A stretch of 33,954 bases of DNA. Origin: Candidatus Stahliibacteriota bacterium. GTDB lineage: Bacteria; Hydrothermota; UBA3073; JACQXS01. The stretch spans positions 1 through 33,954 of the forward strand of contig JACQXS010000061.1 of assembly GCA_016208615.1 (NCBI GenBank), in the 5' to 3' direction. The translations under genes and the position numbers were made by a program. The notes under the pieces were generated by a model that did no database searches, was not told where the DNA came from, and worked only from the letters and a program-made list of their open reading frames with translations. Of this stretch, positions 1 to 6,261 are shown one piece after another. Position 1 is the first letter of the stretch. The number at the start of each line of letters is the position of its first letter.

Positions 1-625
1 CAATATCCCATATACCTGAAACATCCATCCCAAATAAGATATCAGAAGTATCATTTAAGATTTCGTATTTCTTTTGTAATCTATCTATTTCGTATGGGAT
101 ACCCCAAATTTGAGTTAATTCTAAACATCCTGCATTTGCTCCTATTTTCATACCTTCAATTCGGCGGTCCCGTTGAAGATGGTCATCCGCTTCCATACTA
201 AGCATAAGACCTTGACCAAAAGTAGAATGAAAATCACCCAACACCACAGAGATACGAGGAGTTGAAACTTCTACTCTTTTCCAAAATATACGAGTAAGAG
301 TAGTATCTTTAAGCCCAAATTCGTAGTCCCAATAAATAGTATGTAAAATATCTAATTCACCTGTAAATATGTTGGATTCACTTAATCTAATAGAAAGCAG
401 ATTCTCATTTATAGTACCGCTATCTTGACTAAACATACCCTGCCAGGTGCCATACCAAGTATCAAGAGTATTATTAAGCCGTAACTCCAAAGCAGAACTT
501 GGACTACTAATTGACAATATTAGGTAGAGAAACGCACTACTCGTTCTTAAAAACCACTTACTTATCGGTGTGCGTTGTATCCGGTGGGAGCATATTTTTA
601 AGCTTTTGTCTAAGTATTTCTTCAT
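1..625 (-). CDS. Exported beta-barrel-like protein, partial (runs off left edge)
   Basis: An open frame runs from an ATG at 625 to the window edge without a stop (about 208 codons). The N-terminus is basic, followed by a hydrophobic segment (around residues 28-42) ending in a signal-peptidase-like S-S-A site, so it is probably exported. The mature part is rich in aromatic and alternating residues, and the segment VVLGDFHSTFGQGLMLS followed by RRIEGMKIGA resembles the 'GDFY..FGRGL..S...R.IDG' pattern of large outer-membrane proteins such as DUF6029-type proteins in FCB-like bacteria. The start is uncertain: the only upstream ATG in frame overlaps the preceding thioredoxin gene by 68 bp, with GGAT-rich sequence just before it; the frame near position 550 has no ATG or GTG. 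Last visible gene of an operon with the two thioredoxin-like genes. Family assignment is by resemblance only. Confidence 0.6.
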   Translation of the reverse strand, partial: MKKYLDKSLKICSHRIQRTPISKWFLRTSSAFLYLILSISSPSSALELRLNNTLDTWYGTWQGMFSQDSGTINENLLSIRLSESNIFTGELDILHTIYWDYEFGLKDTTLTRIFWKRVEVSTPRISVVLGDFHSTFGQGLMLSMEADDHLQRDRRIEGMKIGANAGCLELTQIWGIPYEIDRLQKKYEILNDTSDILFGMDVSGIWDI

Positions 626-1046
626 CCTTTTTTGCAAACCCTATATGCTGGTATAAGAGTTCCCTATTTTTGCCAACAATAAAAGTATGAGGAATAGGTT
701 GGACTTGAAATTGGGTCATTACCTTCTTATTTTCGTCATAGAGGATTAAGAATTCCCACTTATGAGCTTTTACCATTAGCGGTACTTTGGCACGAGTACG
801 CGGCCCATCCTCATTTATGGCTACAAAAGTTACATCCTTGAACTCTTTACTTAACTTTTTCCATACATCCAATTCCTGTACACAACACTTGCACCAAGTA
901 GCCCAAAATTCAACGACAACTATTCCCTTACTTGTAAGAGAATCTAATACCACAATATCATTATCTAAACTACGGAGACTAAAATTAGGTGCATAACTCA
1001 ATTCACTATTGTGTTGAGTAAGAATTAAAAAAAGTAAAATTATCAT
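558..1046 (-). CDS. Exported thioredoxin-like protein (TlpA/ResA type, CKCC active site)
   Basis: 162 residues. A short hydrophobic N-terminus (first 10 residues) looks like a signal peptide or anchor, so it probably acts in the periplasm. The thioredoxin fold is marked by VEFWATWCKCCVQEL at about residues 46-60, with a redox C-K-C-C, and by IPHTFIVGK near residues 118-126, where the proline is the conserved cis-proline. Length fits the TlpA/ResA family, which reduces disulfides of exported proteins or cytochromes. The gene starts 11 nt after the stop of the selenoprotein thioredoxin gene, so the two are almost certainly co-transcribed and may form a redox pair. The active site has an extra cysteine between the two redox cysteines, which is unusual. 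The partner substrate is unknown. Confidence 0.88.
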   Translation of the reverse strand: MIILLFLILTQHNSELSYAPNFSLRSLDNDIVVLDSLTSKGIVVVEFWATWCKCCVQELDVWKKLSKEFKDVTFVAINEDGPRTRAKVPLMVKAHKWEFLILYDENKKVMTQFQVQPIPHTFIVGKNRELLYQHIGFAKKDEEILRQKLKNMLPPDTTHTDK

Positions 1047-1057
1047 AGTCTTATTGG

Positions 1058-1863
1058 CTATCTTGCGAGAATAAGTTTAGTAATCATTCTTGAATTTCCT
1101 GCTTCCAATACACAGAAATAAATACCAGAAACAACACTTTTACCAAACATATCTTTACTATCCCACACTATTTCTAACTCCGCATCCTTTATTTCCCATC
1201 CCCGAATAAGAGAACCAGATAAATCATAAATTGTCAAAGAGACCGAAGATGCTGCTTTTAACCATAAGTCTTTAGTCCCAAGTCTTATGTCTATAGTCGT
1301 GCTTTTAGTGAATGGATTAGGATAACTTGTAAGAGAAAGTTTAGCATCAGTTTTGGCTATTTCTTCAACCCCAACTAAGCATTCATCTATCCAATTCCTA
1401 ATTTGTGTCTCATTGAATCCTGACATCCAGCCCTTCACTGTTTGATTTGTATCTGAACAAATCACATAATTAAGAGGAATGTAATAAGAGCCCCCTCGTT
1501 CTGTCTATAAAGATTCCAAACCGATCCTGTCCCGTCACGCAAGAATAGGCATGAACTCTGACGAGCATATGTTTTAACTATATTCCAAGCTTCTTGTAAA
1601 TTAACTGTAATTACTCTAACCTGGCCTGTGTCATAATCATCTTGAATAGCTTTAAGTCTCGGTAACTCCGAGACACAACTCCCTCACCAACTTGTCCAAA
1701 AATTAAGTAATACAACCTTACCCGTAAATTCAGTTAAACTATGATTCACAAGTGCCGTATCAGGTAAAGTAAAATTAGGAGCAGGGCTCCCAGGACCAGG
1801 ACCTGCTAATAAAATACTTGCCCCCAACCATACTGCCACGACTGTTAAATATACCTTTTTCAT
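1058..1863 (-). CDS. Probable selenocysteine-containing exported thioredoxin with Por-type sorting domain (UGA-recoded; apparent frameshift)
   Basis: Start at 1863: ATG preceded by a strong AAGGAGGA Shine-Dalgarno site. Residues 1-20 are a clear signal peptide (MKKVYLTV...LLAG). A thioredoxin/AhpC-type domain follows, SPAPNFTLPD then KVVLLNFWTSW, immediately followed by UGA (1686-1684) and then GSC and VSELPRL in the same frame. The UGA therefore sits exactly where the first active-site cysteine belongs, giving U60-G-S-C63. The frame stays open to about codon 123; at a G5 run (1495-1491) homology moves to the -1 frame, which continues with YYIPLNYVI (the cis-proline region) and ends in a sorting domain with YPNPFTKSTTIDI, IYDLSG and GIYFCVLEAG. 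Reading UGA as selenocysteine is supported by the downstream hairpin and by the tRNA-Sec gene in this window. The frameshift may be a sequencing error, real decay or recoding; a pseudogene in which TGT/TGC became TGA remains possible. Confidence 0.8.
1656..1674 (-). promoter_or_regulatory. Candidate bacterial SECIS hairpin downstream of UGA
   Basis: On the minus strand the bases GTCTCGG (1674-1668), loop AGTTA and CCGAGAC (1662-1656) form a perfect 7-bp stem with a 5-nt loop. The stem begins 9 nt after the UGA and the loop G is its second base, 18 nt after the UGA. This agrees with the general bSECIS model as I remember it (stem of several bp, short apical loop with G in the first two positions, apical G about 16-37 nt from UGA). 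A T/T mismatch followed by G-U, U-A and U-A pairs can lengthen the stem. The hairpin lies in coding sequence and uses TCG and CCG codons that look GC-rich for this AT-rich gene, consistent with selection on the RNA. It would bind SelB. Confidence 0.7.
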
Positions 1864-1881
1864 CTCTTCCTCCTTAATTGA

Positions 1882-1909
1882 TATATACTGCAACAATGAG
1901 ATTTGTCAA
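1882..1909 (-). promoter_or_regulatory. Promoter of the selenoprotein thioredoxin operon
   Basis: On the minus strand TTGACA (1909-1904) is followed after 16 nt by TATATA (1887-1882), then AATTAAGGAGGAAGAG and the ATG at 1863. The -35 box matches the consensus. The -35 region is shared with the hicBA promoter as part of an 18-bp direct repeat. Confidence 0.6.
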
Positions 1910-1916
1910 GGAATAA
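1899..1916. repeat. 18-bp direct repeat, copy 1 (promoter -35 module)
   Basis: The 18 bases AGATTTGTCAAGGAATAA occur here and again at 2414-2431, bracketing hicBA. Each copy provides the TTGACA -35 box for a minus-strand promoter. Flanking bases (TGCAACA versus TGCTACA) are also similar, so the duplicated block is longer and slightly diverged. Confidence 0.8.
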
Positions 1917-1921
1917 AAATG

Positions 1922-2137
1922 TCATACCAATTTACTTAATTCATCAAGAGTAATACCTACTTTTTTAAGAATATTATGAAGTGTACCCTTTCTAATTTCT
2001 TTATGCAAGGGTATAACCACAGAAATATTTCTTTCTAAATTATGCATAAAAATATGGCTACCTCTCTGATGGTCTACCACAAACTCAATTCTTCTTAATG
2101 CTTTAACAACTTCTTTTCCCGAATAAACTCTTTTCAC
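1922..2137 (-). CDS. hicA: HicA family toxin (mRNA interferase)
   Basis: 71 residues, the usual HicA length. The compact double-stranded-RNA-binding-like fold is recognisable from [12 protein letters not shown] near the start, the RGSH motif with the catalytic histidine (about residues 25-28), VVIPLHKEI and [12 protein letters not shown]. HicA toxins cleave mRNA and tmRNA and arrest translation until the toxin is bound by HicB. The ATG overlaps the hicB stop by 4 nt, so translation is coupled with the antitoxin first. Antitoxin-first order is common for this family. All key residues appear intact, so the toxin is probably active. Confidence 0.93.
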   Translation of the reverse strand: MKRVYSGKEVVKALRRIEFVVDHQRGSHIFMHNLERNISVVIPLHKEIRKGTLHNILKKVGITLDELSKLV

Positions 2138-2349
2138 AATGAAACTCCTACTTCACGAATACAAACATTAGGAGTTGACTTAATCTGATTGAGTTTTTTA
2201 AGTCCTTCTAAATAACAAATAATGGCTTCTTTTGCATTTTCCAATGCCTCTTCTTCTGTTTCACCCTGTGTAAAACAACCATCTAATGCAGGAACAATAA
2301 CATTAAACCCACCTTCTTCTGCTGGCTCCAAAATAATGTTAAAATTCAT
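2134..2349 (-). CDS. hicB: HicB family antitoxin
   Basis: 71 residues. The partial RNase-H-like fold of HicB is visible in [26 protein letters not shown] followed by the helix [19 protein letters not shown]. It neutralises HicA by direct binding. No C-terminal ribbon-helix-helix or HTH DNA-binding domain is present, so this is the short form; autoregulation, if any, would need another DNA-binding surface. The start is fixed by a strong GGGAGGTGA Shine-Dalgarno site a few bases upstream of the ATG at 2349. Transcribed from its own TTGACA promoter upstream and followed at once by hicA. Confidence 0.93.
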   Translation of the reverse strand: MNFNIILEPAEEGGFNVIVPALDGCFTQGETEEEALENAKEAIICYLEGLKKLNQIKSTPNVCIREVGVSL

Positions 2350-2367
2350 AGTTCACCTCCCTATTAA

Positions 2368-2424
2368 GAGGAGAGCAGAAACTCTCCTCCGTTTAATATT
2401 TGCTACAAGAATAAGATTTGTCAA
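2368..2424 (-). promoter_or_regulatory. hicBA promoter and leader hairpin
   Basis: On the minus strand TTGACA (2424-2419), a 17-nt spacer and AAATAT (2401-2396) form a promoter. Downstream of it GAGGAGAG and CTCTCCTC (2389-2382 and 2375-2368) form a perfect 8-bp inverted repeat with a 6-nt loop. The hairpin lies between the -10 box and the hicB ribosome binding site. It could be an operator, or an RNA hairpin that affects mRNA stability or anti-pairs with the purine-rich ribosome site; the sequence alone does not decide. Confidence 0.5.
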
Positions 2425-2431
2425 GGAATAA
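2414..2431. repeat. 18-bp direct repeat, copy 2
   Basis: Second exact copy of AGATTTGTCAAGGAATAA, lying 5 bp beyond the lepB stop codon and carrying the -35 box of hicBA. Confidence 0.8.
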
Positions 2432-2436
2432 GTTTG

Positions 2437-3126
2437 TTAATCAATAATTCTGCCCATCCTTTGCCAGCGTACCTTTTGCCATATTTTATACAAGGGTGGT
2501 TTGCTGTCCCATGAAAAATGTATCAGTAGTGGCTTACCGAGTAGCCATTTCTTATTTAAGGGTCCCCAGTACCTACCGTCGTATGAAAAATCCCGATTAT
2601 CACCCATTACAAATATACAATTAGCAGGTACTCTTACAGGACCAAAATTATCTCTCACCATCCTAACAGCGTTTTTGAACTCATTTTGCTCCCAGGCACG
2701 CTGATATTCAAAGGAAGGAGGTAAATCTGGTAATTTTGGATAAAGAGTAGGGTCACCAAAATAAGCATAACTATCAGTAGTCAGTTTGTTATTCACATAG
2801 AGACTCTTGTCCTTTATTTCTACTGCATCACCCTCTACGGCAATACACCGTTTAACAAAATCTTTACGCTCATATGGGTAGCGGAAAATTACAATATCTC
2901 CTTGTCTGGGCTCACGAACCTCTAATATCCGCTTATCAGTAAATGGGATTTTGATGCCATAGAAGAATTTGCACGCAAATAGCTGGTCACCTATAAGTAA
3001 TGTGGGCTCCATTGAACCTGACGGTATTCTATACGCCTGAACTATAAATGCACGAATTAGTAACACTGCACAGACAATAAAAACTATATCCTCTACCCAT
3101 TTCCTCATTTTACTTTTTTTCTTCAT
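2437..3126 (-). CDS. lepB: Signal peptidase I
   Basis: About 229 residues. A single N-terminal transmembrane helix (roughly residues 11-30) precedes PSGSMEPTL, where Ser38 is the catalytic nucleophile, and DFVKRCIAVEGD, where Lys92 is the general base. Box E, VMGDNRDFSYDGRYWG, lies near the C-terminus. The enzyme cleaves signal peptides of Sec-exported proteins on the outer face of the inner membrane, and this window encodes many such substrates. The start is taken at 3126 because AAAGGAG lies 5 nt upstream; a further ATG exists at 3147 without such a site. The gene overlaps the end of tadA by 17 nt, so the two are translationally coupled. Confidence 0.95.
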   Translation of the reverse strand: MKKKSKMRKWVEDIVFIVCAVLLIRAFIVQAYRIPSGSMEPTLLIGDQLFACKFFYGIKIPFTDKRILEVREPRQGDIVIFRYPYERKDFVKRCIAVEGDAVEIKDKSLYVNNKLTTDSYAYFGDPTLYPKLPDLPPSFEYQRAWEQNEFKNAVRMVRDNFGPVRVPANCIFVMGDNRDFSYDGRYWGPLNKKWLLGKPLLIHFSWDSKPPLYKIWQKVRWQRMGRIID

Positions 3127-3577
3127 CTTTCTCCTTTCTATTTTCATCTCTTATTATCTTAAAAAACTCATCTATGATGGACTTACACTCAGATTCAAGA
3201 ATCCCGGATACTATTTCAATTTTCGTATCCCTTATATCATAAACACTTCCCAATGCACCCAATTTTGTGTCTTTTGTCCCAAACACACATTTTGCAATCC
3301 TTGAATTCAATATAGCACCTGCACACATTGGACAGGGCTCTAAAATAACATAAATAGCCGTCCCATTCAGCCGCCAATTCCCAATAGTCCTGCAAGCACT
3401 GGTTATAGCAATGATTTCAGAATGAGCAGTCGGGTCCTGTAATTCTTCAACCTGATTAAACCCACGACCTATTATTCTATTATCCATAACAACAACCGCA
3501 CCCACAGGGATTTCATTATTCTCATAAGCTATTCTCGCCATCTTCAACGCCTCCCTCATCCAATAATTATCATCCAT
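3110..3577 (-). CDS. tadA: tRNA-specific adenosine deaminase TadA
   Basis: 155 residues, normal for the family. The zinc-dependent deaminase signature is intact: H52-S-E54 (the usual motif is H-A-E; Glu54 is the proton shuttle) and P-C82-P-M-C85. IPVGAVVV and RIIGRGFN are also typical. TadA converts A34 of tRNA-Arg(ACG) to inosine. The Ser in place of Ala in the H-x-E motif is tolerated in the wider cytidine deaminase family. The C-terminal tail is lysine/glutamate-rich and overlaps lepB. The start ATG follows the stop of the interrupted nuclease gene by one base, without an obvious Shine-Dalgarno site. Confidence 0.94.
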   Translation of the reverse strand: MDDNYWMREALKMARIAYENNEIPVGAVVVMDNRIIGRGFNQVEELQDPTAHSEIIAITSACRTIGNWRLNGTAIYVILEPCPMCAGAILNSRIAKCVFGTKDTKLGALGSVYDIRDTKIEIVSGILESECKSIIDEFFKIIRDENRKEKDEEKK

Positions 3578-3578
3578 C

Positions 3579-4376
3579 TTAAAAAAGGTTCATTTGAGAA
3601 TACTGTTCAAGATTTTCAAAAGCCAGAGTCCTATTACTATTCGGCACAATAATCCCGCCATAAGTATCAGCGGTTTTATTCACAGTATCAATACAGGATG
3701 AAATATTTTCATTTATCTCTTTACTTCCAAACCTCAAAACTGACCATCCTTGTGAAGTTAAGTAATTATTCCGTGCATTATCTTTCATGGCAATTTCTTT
3801 CTGTAGGTGATATGTATCGCCATCACACTCTACATCTAACTGCCCTGTTTTACAAAAAATAGCAAAATCAAGACAATAATTTACTTCCTCCACTCCCACA
3901 AAGAATTAGCGTTCTGCTTCAATGCCTTCTTGTTTAAACTCATACCAAACTATATCTTCTAATGGACTATCGTCAAAAAGGTCATTTATTTCAGTAGCTT
4001 TTAGTAATTTATCCAAAGTAGTCGGGATAAAAACTATTCTACGCCACCGCTTGCTAATAATAGGATGCGGAAGAGGTTTTAATTCACTAATAGTAATTTT
4101 GTAATAGTCATTCTCTGCCATATGATGTGAGGGTTCATCAGGCAGTAAGTCAATTCGTTTAACTACTTTACAATCTACAATCTCTGTAAAGTAATTTACC
4201 GCCCACTTCTCTGTGCCAAAGATTTTAGTCTGATAAAAGGCAAGATAATTTGCCTTCACTCTTTTAGGTGCACTTTTAACAGGTATGCGATACCATCTAT
4301 TATTTTGAGCTATTTCAAAATCTCGTCTGTTATTCATTATAGCTATAAGCACCTGCCTTTTATTAGAATTGCTCAT
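3579..4376 (-). pseudogene. DUF559/MTES_1575-type endonuclease-like protein interrupted by in-frame TAA
   Basis: Two open frames, 4376-3906 and 3905-3579, lie in one reading frame separated only by a TAA at 3908-3906. Reading through gives a continuous EGIEAER-(stop)-FFVGVEEVNYCLDFAIF, in which the stop most simply replaces a CAA (Gln) codon. The C-terminal part has the Vsr-like nuclease pattern LDFAIFCKTG, LDVECDGDTYH, DNARNNYLTSQGWSVLRFGSKEI. The N-terminal part is conserved with this arrangement in similar proteins as I remember them, but I know no function for it. The gene sits next to a restriction-modification pair, which suggests a defence or repair role. The stop could be a true nonsense mutation, a base-call error or readthrough; a downstream piece starting at 3899 would have no N-terminal domain. 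An earlier TTG start at 4394 is less likely. Confidence 0.75.
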
Positions 4377-4388
4377 ACCTAAACTAAT

Positions 4389-4438
4389 AACCAACCGTAA
4401 TATCTAATGTATGGCAAACATTAGACTGCTTGTTGGTT
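4389..4438. repeat. Nested inverted repeat between restriction gene and interrupted nuclease gene
   Basis: Outer arms AACCAAC (4389-4395) and GTTGGTT (4432-4438) enclose inner arms TCTAATGT (4403-4410) and ACATTAGA (4418-4425) with a 7-nt loop. The structure fills most of the gap after the restriction endonuclease stop at 4446. It could be a terminator without a T-run, an operator or a recombination remnant. Confidence 0.5.
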
Positions 4439-4445
4439 GACATAT

Positions 4446-5207
4446 TTACTTTTCAATTATTTCAAATCTATACGATTTTGATAATTGTATGCTGTTATAA
4501 TCATTTATGTCGTTAAACTCAAACTGCCAAAGTGAATAAAATTGTTCTCTTTTTTCAAAAAATAAAGTTCTTACTTTCTTTGTTGTATGATATGTCCACT
4601 GACGAAAAGGATAAAAAAGTTGTCTTATAATTATATTATCTGTCTGGCTGTTTTTGGCTTCAATTAATGCAACTTGATTTCTTCCTTCATATCCTGCGTC
4701 AACTTCGGTTTGAACACTCTCAACAGTTAATTGTTGTTTGCCTATTTTAAATGTGAACTGGGGCGTGTACTTTCTTCCTCGAATTGTTAATACAAGAGTT
4801 TCATCTTCTAAAAATGTTCTGACAAGACTTGAAGCATATGCAAAGTCTAAATGTTGCATTTCGGAATTCCCAATTAATGAAGTATCAAGCTTAAAGTCTA
4901 ATTTAGATTTGTATATTTTTGCAGTTTCATTAACTACAGGGATGTCAATATAACCTTCGCCTTTTACTATGGCATATTGACCATTTTTAACAGGGAGCAA
5001 AAATACTCCATTTTCAATAAATACTTCCGGTCTATCTTCCCGAGAGTCCTGTTTGCAAAGTATTCGCACTTCTTTCTCATTGGTCTTTTTAAAGTGAGCG
5101 GTGGCTTGTTTGATTTGCTCGGCGGATATTAAAAATGGTTCCTTTGCAAAATCATGTTTATGGATTTTGTACTTGTCAAATATTGTTTTCCAAGAATTAT
5201 TATTCAT
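4446..5207 (-). CDS. Type II restriction endonuclease (PD-(D/E)XK type, partner of the adjacent methylase)
   Basis: About 253 residues. The likely catalytic centre is VQTEVDAGYEGRNQVALIEAKNS near residues 160-185: acidic residues followed by E-A-K, the PD-(D/E)XK pattern. The following stretch IIIRQLFYPFRQWTYHTTKKVRTLFFEK is of the kind seen in type II restriction enzymes. The ATG at 5207 lies 2 nt after the methylase stop (a TTG at 5213 overlaps it), so methylase and nuclease are coupled with the protective enzyme made first. The recognition site cannot be read from sequence alone; the methylase resembles DpnA/MboI-group beta-class enzymes, so GATC is a guess only. Confidence 0.7.
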   Translation of the reverse strand: MNNNSWKTIFDKYKIHKHDFAKEPFLISAEQIKQATAHFKKTNEKEVRILCKQDSREDRPEVFIENGVFLLPVKNGQYAIVKGEGYIDIPVVNETAKIYKSKLDFKLDTSLIGNSEMQHLDFAYASSLVRTFLEDETLVLTIRGRKYTPQFTFKIGKQQLTVESVQTEVDAGYEGRNQVALIEAKNSQTDNIIIRQLFYPFRQWTYHTTKKVRTLFFEKREQFYSLWQFEFNDINDYNSIQLSKSYRFEIIEK

Positions 5208-5209
5208 AA

Positions 5210-6076
5210 TCAAAATAAGTTTGGTTGATTTATTAACTTGTTGTACCTTTTTATTGTTAAATTAAGATATTCCTCGTTTATGTCAATTCCAATGTATTTT
5301 CGGTTTTCAATAATCTTACAAGCTATTCCAGTGGTTCCACCACCATTAAATGGGTCAAGCACTATATCGTTATCTTTTGTAGAAGCTAATATAACTCTTC
5401 TAAGTAATGCAATTGGTTTTTGTGTAGGATGTTTACCAAATTCTTTCTCGTCAGGGTTGGGCGTTGGAATACTCCAAACTGATCGCATTTGCTTGGATGG
5501 AAACTTTATTTTGTCTTCCGGAAACTTTCCATTTTTCATTAATTCATAGTTGTAAGTATGTCGAGCTTTTTTTTCTTTTCTCGCCCAAAGTAATGTTTCG
5601 TGGCTATGGGCAAATACTGTACAACTCAAATTAGGCGCAGCATTTGGTTTGAACCATGTAATATCGTTTAATAAATGGAAGTTTAACTTTTGGAGTAAAT
5701 AACCAGTTTGATAAATATTGTGAAGGGTTCCACTAATCCAAATAGTTCCCGCTGGTTTTAATATCCTTCTACATTCAGCAATCCATGTTTCATGGAATTT
5801 TAAGTCAGCTTCAAACCCATTACTTTTGTCCCATTCGCCTTTGTTGACACTTACCATTTTACCAGCATAGCATGTAAATCCATCGTTACTTAATAAGTAT
5901 GGTGGGTCAGCAAATATCATGTCAACAGAATTGTCTGGAAGTTTCGAAATAACAGCCAAACAGTCATCATGATATAAGCAGAAGTCATTAGTTTTATAAA
6001 ATGGTTTAATGCTTTTTTGTGAGGTATTTTGAGCCATATATTCTATTGATTGTTCAAATACAATGATTTCTGTCAT
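5210..6076 (-). CDS. DNA adenine methyltransferase, beta class (type II R-M)
   Basis: 288 residues. Catalytic motif IV ADPPYLLSN is at about residues 56-64 and the SAM-binding motif DPFNGGGTTGIA is near the C-terminus (residues 241 on), so the motif order is IV before I, the beta-class arrangement. The stretch SNDGFTCYAGKMVSVNKGEWDKS and the HPTQKP box are typical of DpnA/MboI-type N6-adenine methylases. It should protect host DNA from the nuclease encoded immediately downstream. Two starts are possible, 6076 and 6037; neither has a clear Shine-Dalgarno site. The gene lies 185 bp from kbl with non-coding, repeat-bearing DNA between them. Confidence 0.85.
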   Translation of the reverse strand: MTEIIVFEQSIEYMAQNTSQKSIKPFYKTNDFCLYHDDCLAVISKLPDNSVDMIFADPPYLLSNDGFTCYAGKMVSVNKGEWDKSNGFEADLKFHETWIAECRRILKPAGTIWISGTLHNIYQTGYLLQKLNFHLLNDITWFKPNAAPNLSCTVFAHSHETLLWARKEKKARHTYNYELMKNGKFPEDKIKFPSKQMRSVWSIPTPNPDEKEFGKHPTQKPIALLRRVILASTKDNDIVLDPFNGGGTTGIACKIIENRKYIGIDINEEYLNLTIKRYNKLINQPNLF

Positions 6077-6188
6077 ACTTTTGGTTTTATCATATCCCGA
6101 TACTCAAATAAAAATCTGCCTATTCCGCCATATAAATTGCCCAGCAAATTCACCGCCCAATGAACAGAAAAGATAATACTGAATTCTA

Positions 6189-6221
6189 AATACTAAATTA
6201 TGAATTAAAAGATTTAGTATT
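6189..6221. terminator. Inverted repeat, possible terminator between kbl and methylase gene
   Basis: AATACTAAAT (6189-6198) and ATTTAGTATT (6212-6221) are perfect 10-bp arms with a 13-nt spacer and further flanking pairs (CT/AG after one mismatch). It lies just beyond the kbl stop on the minus strand. There is no clean T-run, so terminator function is uncertain; AT-rich motifs like this also occur as intergenic repeats. Confidence 0.35.
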
Positions 6222-6261
6222 CAGTATTTAGCGTTAATTAGTTTATCTGCCGCTGCATAAT

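Noticed and set aside
787-996. Antisense open frames over real genes (for example 787-996, 10384-10791, 29764-30303)
   Set aside because: They lie opposite genes with clear domains, lack ribosome sites and have no recognisable protein features.
1684-1896. A separate 70-residue protein ending at the TGA, plus an independent 135-residue protein at 1058-1465
   Set aside because: Both ends continue as one thioredoxin-plus-sorting-domain protein when TGA is read as Sec and one base is adjusted; the second piece starts in the middle of a domain and has no ribosome site.
3906-3908. TAA at 3906 as recoded stop
   Set aside because: Only UGA is read as selenocysteine; there is no sign of a suppressor for TAA, and TAA ends many genes in the window.
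4389-4438. Possible integron attC site
   Set aside because: The nested arms look superficially attC-like, but the required RYYYAAC/GTTRRRY core sequences are degenerate and no integrase or cassette array is present.
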